DNA of 64,000 nucleotides from Aromatoleum bremense (GTDB lineage: Bacteria > Pseudomonadota > Gammaproteobacteria > Burkholderiales > Rhodocyclaceae), in contig NZ_CP059467.1 in NCBI RefSeq assembly GCF_017894365.1, positions 2,170,001-2,234,000 on the forward strand, read 5' to 3'. The position numbers and the translations under genes are program-made. The notes below the pieces were generated by a model. That model saw nothing but the letters and a program-made list of their open reading frames with translations, had not been told where the DNA came from and searched no databases. Positions 53,374 through 63,394 of the stretch are shown piece by piece; position 1 is the stretch's first letter, and each line of letters opens with the position of its first letter.

Positions 53374-53816
53374 AACCCCGTAGCAAACGTCTGCTGCTCG
53401 TGGCCGGCGCCGTCGCGTTGCTGGTCGGTGCGGTGGCGCTGGTGCTGAACGCGTTCCAGCAGAACCTGGTGTTCTTCCATACGCCCACCGAGGTCGCGGA
53501 AGGCAAGGCGCCCGTCGGCCGGGCGTTTCGCATCGGCGGCATGGTCGAAACCGGCTCGATCCGCCGTGCAGCCGATGGCGTGACCGTGCAGTTTGCGATC
53601 ACCGACACGGCGAAAGTGATTCCGGTCTCCTACAAAGGCTCCCTGCCCGACCTCTTCAGCGAAGGGAAGGGCGCGGTGGTGCAGGGCACGCTCGGCCCCG
53701 ACGGCCAGTTCCAGGCGTCCGAAGTGCTCGCCAAGCACGACGAAAATTACATGCCGCCGGAGGCGCAGCACGCCGTCGATCAGGCCAAGAAAGCGGCACA
53801 GACGGTGGCCCAATGA
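53370..53816 (+). CDS. ccmE: haem chaperone CcmE
   Basis: 148 residues. An N-terminal membrane anchor, then an OB-fold domain: [34 protein letters not shown] and the haem-binding HDENYMPPE motif (covalent His near 131). Overlaps the neighbours by 4 bases on both sides. Confidence 0.96.
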   Translation: MKPRSKRLLLVAGAVALLVGAVALVLNAFQQNLVFFHTPTEVAEGKAPVGRAFRIGGMVETGSIRRAADGVTVQFAITDTAKVIPVSYKGSLPDLFSEGKGAVVQGTLGPDGQFQASEVLAKHDENYMPPEAQHAVDQAKKAAQTVAQ

Positions 53817-55786
53817 TTCCCGAACTCGGCCATTTCTCGCTGATTCTCGCGTTGGTGCTCGCGCTCGTCCAGGCGGTCGTCCCGATGATCGGCGCCAACC
53901 GCAACCGCATCGCGCTGATGGCGGTCGGGCGGCCGGCGGCGCAGGGGCAGTTCCTTGCCATCGCGTTCGCCTTCGGCTGCCTGACCTGGGCCTTCGTCAC
54001 GAGTGACTTCTCGCTGCAGCTGGCGGCAGTCAATTCGCATACCGACACGCCGCTGATCTACAAGATCACCGGGGTGTGGGGCAACCACGAGGGATCGCTG
54101 CTGCTGTGGGCGCTGTCGCTGTCGCTGTGGACGGTGGCGGTGACGGTGTTCAGCCGCAACCTGCCCGACGCCTTCATGGCGCGCGTCCTCGGCGTGCTCG
54201 GCTGGATCAGCGCGGGCTTCCTGTCGTTCACGCTGGTCACGTCCAACCCTTTCGACCGCCTGCTGCCGGCGGTCGCGCAGGGGCGCGACCTCAACCCGCT
54301 GCTCCAGGACGCGGGCATGATCATCCACCCGCCGCTGCTGTACATGGGCTACGTGGGCTTTTCGGTCGCGTTTGCGTTCGCGATCGCCGCGCTGCTCAGC
54401 GGCCGCATGGATGCCGCTTGGGCGCGCTGGTCGCGGCCGTGGACGACGGTCGCGTGGGTGTTCCTCACCGCCGGCATCGCGGTCGGGTCGGGCTGGGCCT
54501 ACTATGAGCTCGGCTGGGGCGGCTGGTGGTTCTGGGACCCGGTCGAAAACGCGTCCTTCATGCCGTGGCTGCTCGGGACCGCGCTGATCCATTCGCTCGC
54601 GGTCACGGAGAAACGCGGCGCGTTCCGCAGCTGGACGATTCTGCTCGCGATCAGCGCGTTCTCGCTGTCGCTGCTCGGCACTTTCCTGGTCCGCTCGGGC
54701 GTTATCACCTCGGTGCACGCGTTCGCAACCGATCCGCGTCGCGGCCTGTTCATCCTCGCGCTGCTGGTGCTGGTGATCGGCGTTTCGCTGACGCTGTTCG
54801 CGTGGCGCGCGCCCAAGCTCGCAGGCGGCGGCAGCTTCGGCCTCGTGTCGCGCGACGCGACGCTGCTCGGCAACAACGTCCTGCTCGCAGTGGCGACGGG
54901 TTCGGTGCTGCTCGGGACGCTCTACCCGCTGTTCCTCGACGCGTTGAACCTCGGCAAGATCTCGGTCGGGCCGCCGTACTTCGAGGCGGTGTTCGTGCCG
55001 CTGATGACGCCGGTCGTGGTGCTGATGGTGCTCGGGCCGTTCGTCCGCTGGAAAGGGGACGGCATTGGGCGCGTGCTGCGGCCGCTGCTGCCGGTGATGA
55101 TGGCGAGCATCGCGATCGGCCTCGGCGTTGCGTTCGCGGTCGGGCACGTCACGGTGCGCACCGTGCTCGGCCTGGTGCTGGCGTCGTGGGTGTTGCTCGG
55201 CAGTGCCCGGCTGCTGATGAGCCGCTTCGCCGAGCGTCGCGGCGCGAGCCCCGCGGCGGTGCTGCGGGGCATCCCGTCAGCGTGGTGGGGAATGTGGCTC
55301 GCGCATGCCGGCATCGGCGTCTTCATCATCGGCGTGACGATGGCCGGCAGTCTCAACGAGCGCCTGGACGTCAGGATTCAGCCCGGCCAGACTGCACAGC
55401 TCGCCGGCTACACCTTCACGTTCCGCGGTGTCGCCGACGCCCCGGGGCCGAACTACGACGCCGCGCGGGCGACGATCGAGGTGACGCGCGGTGGTCTCCC
55501 GGTCGCGACGCTGCACCCGGAGAAGCGCTTCTACGTCGCGCAGCAGATGCCGATGACCGAGGCGTCGATCGACATCGGCCCGTTCCGCGACGTGTACGTC
55601 AACCTCGGCGACCGCCTCGACGACGGCAGCTGGGTCGTCGGCCTGTTCTACAAACCCTTCATCAGCTGGGTATGGCTCGGCTGCGTGCTGATGGCGGTCG
55701 GCGGCGTTTTCGCCGCCTCGGATCGTCGCTACCGCCGCCTCGCGGAGCGTGAAGCGCCGGCCGGCGCGGCGCGCCGCACGACATGA
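53813..55786 (+). CDS. ccmF: cytochrome c haem lyase subunit CcmF
   Basis: 657 residues with about 15 membrane helices. The WWD motif [20 protein letters not shown] (about residues 232-251), [20 protein letters not shown] with haem-binding His, and [13 protein letters not shown] are intact. It ligates haem to apocytochromes. It starts 4 bases before the ccmE stop. Confidence 0.97.
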   Translation: MIPELGHFSLILALVLALVQAVVPMIGANRNRIALMAVGRPAAQGQFLAIAFAFGCLTWAFVTSDFSLQLAAVNSHTDTPLIYKITGVWGNHEGSLLLWALSLSLWTVAVTVFSRNLPDAFMARVLGVLGWISAGFLSFTLVTSNPFDRLLPAVAQGRDLNPLLQDAGMIIHPPLLYMGYVGFSVAFAFAIAALLSGRMDAAWARWSRPWTTVAWVFLTAGIAVGSGWAYYELGWGGWWFWDPVENASFMPWLLGTALIHSLAVTEKRGAFRSWTILLAISAFSLSLLGTFLVRSGVITSVHAFATDPRRGLFILALLVLVIGVSLTLFAWRAPKLAGGGSFGLVSRDATLLGNNVLLAVATGSVLLGTLYPLFLDALNLGKISVGPPYFEAVFVPLMTPVVVLMVLGPFVRWKGDGIGRVLRPLLPVMMASIAIGLGVAFAVGHVTVRTVLGLVLASWVLLGSARLLMSRFAERRGASPAAVLRGIPSAWWGMWLAHAGIGVFIIGVTMAGSLNERLDVRIQPGQTAQLAGYTFTFRGVADAPGPNYDAARATIEVTRGGLPVATLHPEKRFYVAQQMPMTEASIDIGPFRDVYVNLGDRLDDGSWVVGLFYKPFISWVWLGCVLMAVGGVFAASDRRYRRLAEREAPAGAARRTT

Positions 55787-55796
55787 GTAATCGACA

Positions 55797-56330
55797 ATGA
55801 AAGCGAAGTTTCTCGTCCCCCTCGCGTTATTCCTCGTGTTGGCGGGTTTTCTCGGTTACGGGCTGCAGCTCAATCCGCGCGAGGTGCCGTCGCCGCTGGT
55901 CGACAAACCGGCGCCGCAGTTCCGCCTCGCGACACTGGCTGCCCCCGACGCCGCGCTCGGCGTCGCCGACATGCGCGGCGAAGTGTGGCTGCTGAACGTC
56001 TGGGCGTCGTGGTGCGTGTCCTGCCGCGAGGAGCATCCGGTGCTGATGGAGCTCGCGCGCGACAAGGTCGTGCCGCTCGTCGGCCTCAATTACAAGGACA
56101 CGCGCCCCGAAGCGATCGCCTGGCTCGAAGCGCACGGCGACCCTTACACCGCGTCGGTCGTCGACGCGGATGGCCGCGTGGGGATCGACTACGGCGTGTA
56201 CGGCGTGCCCGAGACTTTCCTCATCGACCGGCAGGGCGTGATCCGCTACAAGCATATCGGGCCGGTCACCCGGGAGGCGGTGCGCGACGTGCTGCTGCCG
56301 AAGATCGCGGAGCTGTCGCGTGCGAGCTAG
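55797..56330 (+). CDS. ccmG: thiol:disulfide interchange protein CcmG/DsbE
   Basis: 177 residues. N-terminal anchor FLVPLALFLVLAGFLGYG, thioredoxin fold with WASWCVSCREEHPVLMEL (CxxC Cys-Val-Ser-Cys) and GVPETFLIDRQGVIRYK. It keeps apocytochrome Cys reduced. The CCMG gene starts 10 bp after ccmF. Confidence 0.95.
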   Translation: MKAKFLVPLALFLVLAGFLGYGLQLNPREVPSPLVDKPAPQFRLATLAAPDAALGVADMRGEVWLLNVWASWCVSCREEHPVLMELARDKVVPLVGLNYKDTRPEAIAWLEAHGDPYTASVVDADGRVGIDYGVYGVPETFLIDRQGVIRYKHIGPVTREAVRDVLLPKIAELSRAS

Positions 56331-56862
56331 ATCCTCCTTCTGGCGTCTGCTGCCTTCGGCCGTGTCGGCCGTGCTGTTCACGCTGATCCTCGCCGTTGCC
56401 GCGCCGCAGGTTCTTGCCGCTGACGAAGCCGTGCCGCTCGTGACCGACCCGCAGCTCGAAGCGCGCGTCATGGATCTGTCGCACAAGCTGCGCTGCCTGG
56501 TGTGCCAGAACCAGTCGATCGCCGAATCGAACGCGCCGCTCGCGCTGGACCTGCGCAACCAGGTCCGCGAGCAGCTGGCGGCCGGCAAGAGCGAAGAGGC
56601 GGTGGTCGATTATCTCGTCGCCCGCTACGGCGATTTCGTGTTGTACCTTCCGCCGTTCAAGGGCACGACGCTGCTGCTGTGGCTGGGGCCGGCGCTGCTG
56701 CTCGTCGCCGGTGCGGGCTGGCTCGGATGGCGCCTGCGCCGCCGCGCCGCGGAGGTCCGCAGCGCGCCGCACCTGACGCGTGACGAGCGTGCCCGCGCCC
56801 GCGCCCTGCTCGACGGCACGTCCCCTGGCACGTCCCCTTCCTCCGAGGAGCCCCGTTCGTGA
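56320..56862 (+). CDS. ccmH: cytochrome c maturation protein CcmH
   Basis: 180 residues from GTG 56320, overlapping the ccmG stop by 11 bases. Signal peptide, then LRCLVCQNQSIAESNAPLAL with the LRCxxC redox motif, LVARYGDFVLYLPPFKG and a C-terminal helix (TTLLLWLGPALLLVAGAG). The C-terminus has a repeated GTSPGTSP tail. Confidence 0.95.
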   Translation: MRARSSFWRLLPSAVSAVLFTLILAVAAPQVLAADEAVPLVTDPQLEARVMDLSHKLRCLVCQNQSIAESNAPLALDLRNQVREQLAAGKSEEAVVDYLVARYGDFVLYLPPFKGTTLLLWLGPALLLVAGAGWLGWRLRRRAAEVRSAPHLTRDERARARALLDGTSPGTSPSSEEPRS

Positions 56863-58112
56863 TTCCCTTCCTGATTCTGGCCGCCGTGCTGGTGGCCGGT
56901 GCGTTGCTGCTTGTCGTTCCGCCGCTGCTCGGTGGCGGGAGCCGCGCGCGCGAACAGGCGCACCGGCAGCGCCAGGCCGAAACCGTGCTCGTCGTGCTGC
57001 GCGAGCAACTGGCGGAGCTGGAGGCCGAACATGCGGCCGGCCACATTGCCGAGGCCGACTATCAGCGCTCGCGCGAAGAGCTCGAACAGCGCGCGCTCGA
57101 AGAGGGGCGCGCGGCCGAAAGCGGCGCCGATCTGCGGCCGGCACGCCCATGGGCGGTTGCGATCGTCGTCGCGCTGCCGGCGCTCGCGGTGCTGTTCTAC
57201 CTCGCGCTCGGCGAACCGCGCGGGCTCGATCCGGCGCAGATCGCCGCGCAGCAGGAACACCAGATCACGCCCGAGCAGATGTCGGCGCTGGTCGCCCAGC
57301 TCGCGCAGCGCCTCGAACGCGAGCCGAACGATGTCGAGGGGTGGATGATGCTCGGCCGCTCCTACTCGATGACGAACGATCTCGACGGGGCCGCGGCGAC
57401 CTGGCGCAAGCTCGGCGCGAAGATTCCGGACCAGGCGGACATTCTCGCCGACTGGGCCGACCTGCTCGCCGGCGCGGCGGGTGGCAGGTTCGACGGCGAC
57501 CCGGATCGCCTCATCCGCCGGGCGCTCGAACTCGACCCGGCTCACCTCAAGGCGCTCGCGCTCGCCGGCACGGCGGCGTTCCAGCGCGAGGACTTCGCCG
57601 CCGCATCCGCTCACTGGGAACGCATCCTCGCGAACATGGACCCCAGCGAAGGCGTTTACGCGGCGGTCGTCGCAAGCATCAACGAGGCGCGCTCCAAGGG
57701 CGGCATGCCGTTGCTGGAAGCGGCGGGCCCGGGTGCGGCGGCGCGGACGGGCCGCAGCGCCGGCGAGGCGGTCGACGAGGCGCTTAAGGTCAGCGGCCGG
57801 ATCAGCATCTCGACCGAGCTTGCCGCGCAGGTCGAAGCGGACGACACTGTGTTCGTCTTCGCCCGCCCGATGGAGGGCGGGATGCCCGTGGCGGCGCTGC
57901 GCCTGCGCGCGGGCGAACTGCCCGCGTCATTCAGCTTTGAAAATGCACCACGCATGGCGAAGGGACCGCTCCCGGCGCAATTGAGCATCGGAGCGAGATT
58001 GTCGAAGCAGGGGGAGGCGACCGCCCAGGCAGGCGATCTTGAAGGGGAGCCGGTGAACGTCGCGCCGGATGCGGCGAACGTGGAGATCGTGATCGATCGG
58101 GTTCGCAACTAG
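56859..58112 (+). CDS. ccmI: cytochrome c maturation TPR protein CcmI
   Basis: 417 residues. Two N-terminal membrane helices (FLILAAVLVAGALLLVVPPL, WAVAIVVALPALAVLFYL) flank a coiled loop, followed by TPR units (DVEGWMMLGRSYSMTNDLDG, AHLKALALAGTAAFQREDF) and a beta-rich periplasmic C-terminus. It presents apocytochrome to CcmFH. Overlaps ccmH by 4 bases. Last ccm gene; the 126 bp to the convergent DUF2249 gene hold no clear terminator. Confidence 0.93.
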   Translation: MIPFLILAAVLVAGALLLVVPPLLGGGSRAREQAHRQRQAETVLVVLREQLAELEAEHAAGHIAEADYQRSREELEQRALEEGRAAESGADLRPARPWAVAIVVALPALAVLFYLALGEPRGLDPAQIAAQQEHQITPEQMSALVAQLAQRLEREPNDVEGWMMLGRSYSMTNDLDGAAATWRKLGAKIPDQADILADWADLLAGAAGGRFDGDPDRLIRRALELDPAHLKALALAGTAAFQREDFAAASAHWERILANMDPSEGVYAAVVASINEARSKGGMPLLEAAGPGAAARTGRSAGEAVDEALKVSGRISISTELAAQVEADDTVFVFARPMEGGMPVAALRLRAGELPASFSFENAPRMAKGPLPAQLSIGARLSKQGEATAQAGDLEGEPVNVAPDAANVEIVIDRVRN

Positions 58113-58238
58113 CGCTGCCGTGCGCGAGGCGGGCGGACGAGGCTATTTTCGCGAGGACGTTCAAGCGGGCGGGTGGCCGCGATCCGGCCGCGGCGAAGTG
58201 CATGTTGCACCCCGCGCGTCCGGTGCAAGGGGATGTGC

Positions 58239-58583
58239 TCAGGTCCCGGCGCAACCGCAGCCGCCGCCACCGCCACCACATCCGCCAGCACTGCGCGGGG
58301 CCGGTTCGGTCGGCACGGGTTCCTGGGCGTTCAGCTGGACGGTGAAATCGATGACGATATTGCCCGGTTCGCGGGCGACGTAATTGATCTTGATCTGCGA
58401 GCCATAACGCTGCTGGATCTGACCGAGCAGCGGCAGCGGGTCATGGTCATTCACGAAACGCATCGTTTCCCCTTCTTCCAGGGACTCGAGGGCGCCGAAG
58501 ATGGCGGCGTGGCGAAAACGCTTGGCGACGCCGCGGGCGTCGAACGGGAATACGGAACGGTCGATGATCGGCAGTTCATTCAT
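58239..58583 (-). CDS. DUF2249 protein with a Gly/Cys-rich tail
   Basis: 114 residues from ATG 58583 (GGAGGA 8 bases upstream). The body fits DUF2249: GVAKRFRHAAIFGALESLEE, MRFVNDHDPLPLLGQIQQRY and YVAREPGNIVIDF. The tail reads GGCGGGGGGCGCAGT, three Cys in a Gly run, which could bind metal or haem. DUF2249 proteins are often near NO and nitrate respiration genes. It is convergent with ccmI. Confidence 0.85.
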   Translation of the reverse strand: MNELPIIDRSVFPFDARGVAKRFRHAAIFGALESLEEGETMRFVNDHDPLPLLGQIQQRYGSQIKINYVAREPGNIVIDFTVQLNAQEPVPTEPAPRSAGGCGGGGGGCGCAGT

Positions 58584-58702
58584 GAAAGCATCCTCCGGGG
58601 GTGGGGGTGGGTGCGGCAAGTGTCCGCTGGTTGGAAATGCTAGGGAGCCGCAAGCGCTGCCGCCTTGAGCAAGAACAAGAATCGCGTGGCGACGCGACGA
58701 CG

Positions 58703-60241
58703 TCAACGAGTGTTTGACGGCGGAAAATCCTCGCCATCGATGAGCAGTTCGAAGCGCTCGTCGATCAGGCGCGGATCGTCGAAATGACGGCGCCCGACGA
58801 ACGCGGTCGCGTGCCGCCCCCACTGGCGCATCGCGCCCGGGTTGACGATTCCCATCGGCCAGAAGAGGAAGCGCTCGGCGCGTTCGGTGCCGGCGACGAA
58901 GCCGTCGGGACCGTACAGGCTGCGGCTTTCGCCGTGCGGCAGCGGTAGGCGGCGCAGGACGTCGTCCGCCTGCAGGGCATAACGGGACGACGGCGTCGAC
59001 ACCGGAGAGGGCTGCTCGTGCACGCGCTGCAGGTAATGCGTGCGCGGGGCGATGCGCAGCACGACGCGCTGCGGCTCGGCCTGGCGCGGCAGGGCCTGCG
59101 GCACGAACCGCCACTCGTCGACCGAGGCCGGGGCGATGCGCGGTCGTGCGCGCGGCGTCGGGAAGAAGAAATGGTAGCAGCCGCAGGGGTGGATGCTGTC
59201 GAACAGCAGCGGTTCGCCGTCGGGCGCAAGGGTCACGCGCCACACCAGGCCGTCGAGATGTCCGGCGAGCAGGTCGAGCGCGCCGCGGGGCGGCCGCGCC
59301 GGGAACCACGCCGTGTAGACGAGCTGCAGCAGCACCTGCCCGCCGACGCGCGCGTGCGCCGCGCGGTAGAAAACGGCCGGCTGCGACGGATCGACTCTTG
59401 CCGGGCCTCGCGGCGGCCACGCCGGCGTGCCGATCAGGTCGTCGTCGCCCGCGACATCGACTACCAGCACCGGCGCATGGGCGAGCGCGAGGACGCGCAG
59501 GGCTTCGCCCTCCACGTACGGCACGCCGAGCGGATTCGCCGCTGCCTCGCGGATCTGCCGCGCCTGTTCGCGTCGCGACGGCAATGCTTCGTCGGGCGGG
59601 GCGAAGTGCTGCAGCCGACCCTGAACGGGCAAGGAGGCGAGCGGCAGCGCGAAGACTTGTGCGGTCTCGCGCTCGAACACGCGGACGCCGGCGGCGAAGG
59701 GGATCCGCGTCAGCGGGTAGAGGCCGGCAATGCGCCGTACGGTGCTGTAGTCGTCCGGCACCACCGCGGCATCGCGCAGCGCGGCGAGCCGGACGGGGTC
59801 GGCAAGGTCGGCCGCGAGCAGTTCGTCGTGACACTGTGCGAGCGCCGCTGCGAGGCCGGCGTGCGGCTGTGGAATTGCGGCGGTGAGCGCGTCGCGTGCC
59901 GGCGGCGGAAGGTTCGCGATTTCGGCGCTGCGCGCCGTGGCGTCGAGGCGTGCGAGTCGTCCCGCCCAGAATCGCACCGCGGCGTCGCCGGTTGCTTCGG
60001 TGCGGAAGCTTGCGAGCAGGCGATCGACCCTCAGGTGCGGAAAGCCGCGGATGCGGGTCGCCGACGCGTCGCCGACCCCTTCGCGCGCCACGACGGCATC
60101 GACGCGGGCGAAGAGGGCTTCGCAACGCGCGTGCGGGTCGATGCGCGGCGCCGCGCGAAACGGTGGGCCGGCGCACGCGGTAAGCAGCGTGCTTCCCGCC
60201 GCGATCAGCGCGACGAGCGTTCGTCTCGTGCCAGTTGCCAT
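58703..60241 (-). CDS. large lipoprotein of unknown function
   Basis: 512 residues. A lipobox LLTAC (Cys23) makes it a lipoprotein. Body features: FYRAAHARVGGQVLLQLVYT, VWRVTLAPDGEPLLFDSIHP, CGCYHFFFPTPRAR and PMGIVNPGAMRQWGRHATAF. I recognise no Pfam-type domain. The CGC and the many His/Phe give no known active site. It starts 25 bp before alr's stop, on the same strand, so it may be in one transcript with alr. Confidence 0.7.
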   Translation of the reverse strand: MATGTRRTLVALIAAGSTLLTACAGPPFRAAPRIDPHARCEALFARVDAVVAREGVGDASATRIRGFPHLRVDRLLASFRTEATGDAAVRFWAGRLARLDATARSAEIANLPPPARDALTAAIPQPHAGLAAALAQCHDELLAADLADPVRLAALRDAAVVPDDYSTVRRIAGLYPLTRIPFAAGVRVFERETAQVFALPLASLPVQGRLQHFAPPDEALPSRREQARQIREAAANPLGVPYVEGEALRVLALAHAPVLVVDVAGDDDLIGTPAWPPRGPARVDPSQPAVFYRAAHARVGGQVLLQLVYTAWFPARPPRGALDLLAGHLDGLVWRVTLAPDGEPLLFDSIHPCGCYHFFFPTPRARPRIAPASVDEWRFVPQALPRQAEPQRVVLRIAPRTHYLQRVHEQPSPVSTPSSRYALQADDVLRRLPLPHGESRSLYGPDGFVAGTERAERFLFWPMGIVNPGAMRQWGRHATAFVGRRHFDDPRLIDERFELLIDGEDFPPSNTR

Positions 60242-60266
60242 GCAGCCCCCGCCCCCGGCCGTCCGC

Positions 60267-61328
60267 TCAGCCGGAATATTCGAAACGTACCCGCTTGACG
60301 TTGCAGAGCAGTTCGTAGGAAATCGTCTTTGCGGCCTGGGCGATGCGGTTCACCGGGATGTTCGCGCCCCACAGCTCGACGCGGCTGCCCAGGCCGGCAG
60401 CGGGGAGATCGGTGAGATCGATGGTCAGCAGGTCCATCGATACGCACCCGATCAGGCGCGTGCGCAGGTCGTCGACGGCGACCGGAGTGCCGTTGGGCAC
60501 GCTGCGCGGATAGCCGTCGGCGTAGCCGAGCGCGACGAGGCCGACGCGAGTCGCGCGCTCGGCATGGAAGTGCGCGCCGTAGCCGAGCGGCGCGCCCGCG
60601 GGTATCTCGCGTACCGCGATCACCGTGCTCTCGAGCGTCATTACCGGACGCAGGCCGTTCGGCTCGTCGGGCATCGGATCGGCGCCGTACAACAGGATGC
60701 CGGGGCGCGCCCAGTCGCGGTGCGCGGCCGGCCAGCCGAGGATCGCGCCGGAGTTCGCGAGGCTGCGCGGACCGGGCAGCTCGCGCGTTGCGGTGTCGAA
60801 TGCCGCGAGCTGCTCGCTCGTCGCGAGGACTTGCGGCTCGTCGGCGCGCGCGAAGTGCGTCATCAGCGTGATGCCGCCGACCTTGCCGCTGTCCTTGAGG
60901 CGCTGCCACGCCGGGCGCAGCTCGTGCGGCAGGAAGCCGGCGCGGTTCATGCCGCTGTTCATCTTGAGCCATACCTCGAGCGGCAGCGCCGGGCGCGCGT
61001 GGTCGATGATGCGCAGCTGCTCGGCATGATGGACGACGATCCACAGGTCGTGGCGAACCACTTCGTCAAGCTCGGCGGCGGCGAACACGCCTTCGAGCAG
61101 CAGGATCGGCTGGTCGATGCCGGCGGCGCGCAGTTCGAGCGCCTCTTCGAGGAACGCGACCGCGAAACCGTCGGCGTCGGCGGCGAGCGCGCGCGCGCAT
61201 TGCACCGCGCCGTGGCCGTACGCGTTCGCCTTGACGACCGCCAGCGCGCGGCCTCCGTGCCGGCCCCGGGCGAGATGGTAGTTATGGCGCAGGGCGTCGA
61301 GATCGATCAGCGCGCGGGCGGGTCTCAT
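60267..61328 (-). CDS. alr: alanine racemase
   Basis: 353 residues from ATG 61328. The PLP-binding Lys is in AVVKANAYGHGAVQ (about residue 34), the second catalytic Tyr in PLGYGAHFHAER, and RVGLVALGYADGYPR and IGCVSMDLLTIDL are signatures. It supplies D-alanine for peptidoglycan. The longer open frame upstream is not used. Confidence 0.96.
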   Translation of the reverse strand: MRPARALIDLDALRHNYHLARGRHGGRALAVVKANAYGHGAVQCARALAADADGFAVAFLEEALELRAAGIDQPILLLEGVFAAAELDEVVRHDLWIVVHHAEQLRIIDHARPALPLEVWLKMNSGMNRAGFLPHELRPAWQRLKDSGKVGGITLMTHFARADEPQVLATSEQLAAFDTATRELPGPRSLANSGAILGWPAAHRDWARPGILLYGADPMPDEPNGLRPVMTLESTVIAVREIPAGAPLGYGAHFHAERATRVGLVALGYADGYPRSVPNGTPVAVDDLRTRLIGCVSMDLLTIDLTDLPAAGLGSRVELWGANIPVNRIAQAAKTISYELLCNVKRVRFEYSG

Positions 61329-61479
61329 GCAGCAGCGAAGGCCTGGGCCTGGTGAGCGGTAAGACGCTACTTTGCCACAGCGCCGCCGGCTTGCGTCGGC
61401 GCTGTGGCGCTTCAGTCCATTGCACTGCGGGCGACGGCCAGATTGCGCTGGGCACCTATGTGGCCGCGAGCACCTCGGT

Positions 61480-61657
61480 GCGTTTCGTCGACTGGCCTTG
61501 GGCATCGCCGGGCCGCGGACTGGCCGTCCTGGGGGCGAGCGGACTCGCCTGGACGGCGTTCAGCGAGCGGCGCCACATCTATGATCTCGGCTCATGGGCC
61601 TACGCCGGGTCGATGCCGACTCTGGCCGGGATCGGCCTCGCGCAGCTGGCGCAATGA
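61480..61657 (+). pseudogene. possible C-terminal remnant of a membrane protein
   Basis: The frame from about 61500 reads GLAVLGASGLAWTAFSERRH and then SWAYAGSMPTLAGIGLAQLA, like the last two helices of a small integral membrane protein, with no proper start. It may be a truncated gene; the likeness is by eye only. Confidence 0.35.
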
Positions 61658-61832
61658 GTGGTCGTACCCGGATTGGCGTTGTGTGCCTGCGTGAATGGCA
61701 TCCGATGCGCCCGAAACCTGCCGGGAGGCCGCCGACCGGCGACGAGGGTAGGATTCAATGACGGACGACGAGAACGCCAGGCCGGCTTGATGGAGGTCCT
61801 CGAGATGCCTCGACCAGACGCCGGAGATTGAC

Positions 61833-62446
61833 ATGCGTATTTACGAGAGATGGATCCTGCCCCGGCTGATCGACCTCGCCATGCGCAATCGCGAGGTGCG
61901 GCGCTACCGGGCGCGCGTCGTGCCGCAAGCGCGCGGATGGGTGCTGGAGATCGGCATCGGTTCGGGGCTCAACCTGCCCCACTACGGCGCGGGGGTGCAA
62001 CGGCTCTACGGTCTCGACCCGTCGGGAAGGCTCCTTGCCATGACGGGCAAGCGCGTGTCCGGTGCGCACTTTCCGGTCGAGTTGATCAACTGCGGCGCGG
62101 AGGCGATTCTCCTGGCGGATGGCAGCATGGACGCGGTGGTGACGACCTTCACGCTGTGCAGCGTCACCGACCCGCTGCAGGCGCTGAGGGAGATGCGCCC
62201 CGGGTGCTCAAGCCGCACGGCCTGCTGCTCTTCGCCGAGCACGGCCTTGCCCCGGAGCCGGGTGTGCAGCGCTGGCAACGGCGTCTCACACCGGGTTGGC
62301 GCCGCATCGCCGGCGGCTGTCACCTGGATCGCAAAATGGACGCGCTGATCGGCCAGGCGGGTTTTGCAATTGAGCACTTGGTGACCGAATGCGCCCGCGG
62401 GCCGCGTCCCATGACCTACATCTACTGCGGACGCGCTCGCCGCTGA
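61833..62446 (+). pseudogene. class I SAM methyltransferase, frameshifted
   Basis: The first frame (61833-62200) reads MRIYERWILPRLIDLAMRNR, then WVLEIGIGSGLNLPHYGAG (SAM motif I) and [18 protein letters not shown]. The second frame from about 62201 continues [20 protein letters not shown] and ends [12 protein letters not shown] one-base loss (or two-base gain) near 62198-62204, in a GC run, joins them. The whole would be about 204 residues, a UbiE/PmtA-like methyltransferase. Either a real lesion or a sequencing error. Confidence 0.7.
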
Positions 62447-62495
62447 GGATGCATGCCGGGGCTCCACGCCCGGCCGTGGCGGACTGCCTCGGTGC

Positions 62496-62824
62496 CTAGC
62501 GCTGCATTGCGATGATCGCCATGCCGGCGAGCGCGACGGCCGCGCCGACGGCGTCCCAAGGGGTGGGCGTGACCCCTTCGACGGCCCACAGCCAGGCCAG
62601 GGCAACGATAATGTACACCCCGCCGTAGGCAGCGTAAGTGCGCCCTGCCGCAAACGGATGCAGCGTGAGCAGCCAGAGGCGAAGACCGCGAGGGCTACCG
62701 CCGCCGGCAGAAGCAACCAGGCAGGTTTGCCGTGCTTGAGCACGAGCCAGGGGAGGTAACACCCGAGGATCTCGGCCACAGCCGTAACGGCAAAGAGGCC
62801 CGCAGTCTTGGCAAGTTCGATCAT
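62496..62824 (-). pseudogene. ynfA: YnfA-family SMR-like membrane protein, frameshifted
   Basis: Frame 1 from ATG 62824 reads [20 protein letters not shown] then [19 protein letters not shown]. Frame 2 ends at 62496 with [18 protein letters not shown], then [20 protein letters not shown]. The join is near 62672-62680; one missing or two extra bases are needed. The total, about 108 residues, equals YnfA. The ATG overlaps the MerR stop, so they are one unit. Confidence 0.75.
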
Positions 62825-63276
62825 GATGGGCCGTGCCTTTCGGGGTTCTCTGCCTTTGCACGGCAGGCCCGAGCCTCGTCATGGGCGGCGGCAACCAGTT
62901 CATGAAGGATGCCGCAGTCCGCGGCCACGTGCCCGGCGCCGCAGCTCGCTCGCAACGCCAGCAACTGATTCTCCAGCGCGCTCAGGGACTTCAACCGCGC
63001 CTGCACCCGTCCGAGATGCTCGTCGATCAGCCGGTTGATCTCACCGCAATCGGCCTCCGGGTGGGCGACGAAATCGAGCAGGTGCCTGATCTCCGCAAGC
63101 GACATGTCGAGCGCCCGACAGTGGCGGACGAAGCTCAGGCGCTCCAGGTGCGCCGCGCCGTAGGCACGGTAGCCGTTCGCTGCCCGGGCGGGCGGCGGCA
63201 GCAGGCCCTCCTTCTCGTAGTAGCGGATCGTTTCGACATCCACGCCGGTCGCCTGGCCAAGTTCGCTGATGCGCAT
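62821..63276 (-). CDS. MerR-family Cd/Pb-type metal-responsive regulator
   Basis: 151 residues from ATG 63276. The HTH is [20 protein letters not shown] (1-20), then [20 protein letters not shown]. Three Cys sit at the usual CadR/PbrR places: [10 protein letters not shown] (about 74) and [18 protein letters not shown] (about 109 and 118, CX8C). It should sense Cd or Pb and bend the operator at 63311-63341. It shares the intergenic region with the Met-rich gene, and ynfA follows. Confidence 0.9.
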   Translation of the reverse strand: MRISELGQATGVDVETIRYYEKEGLLPPPARAANGYRAYGAAHLERLSFVRHCRALDMSLAEIRHLLDFVAHPEADCGEINRLIDEHLGRVQARLKSLSALENQLLALRASCGAGHVAADCGILHELVAAAHDEARACRAKAENPERHGPS

Positions 63277-63307
63277 GACACCTCCTCGCACGATTGCTCA
63301 TGCTACG

Positions 63308-63344
63308 CCGTTGACCCCGGAGCGACTACAGGGTTTTCAATGTT
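63308..63344. promoter_or_regulatory. MerR-type operator/promoter
   Basis: TTGACC (63311-63316) and TTCAAT (63336-63341) are separated by the long 19-bp spacer typical of MerR-controlled promoters. ACCC (63314-63317) and GGGT (63331-63334) form the dyad CCC...GGG. It lies between the merR-type gene and the Met-rich gene and should drive the latter on metal binding. Confidence 0.7.
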
Positions 63345-63394
63345 GATACTGCCGAAGCGGGCAGGACTCAGGGAACCCTCGAAAGGAGCGCGAG

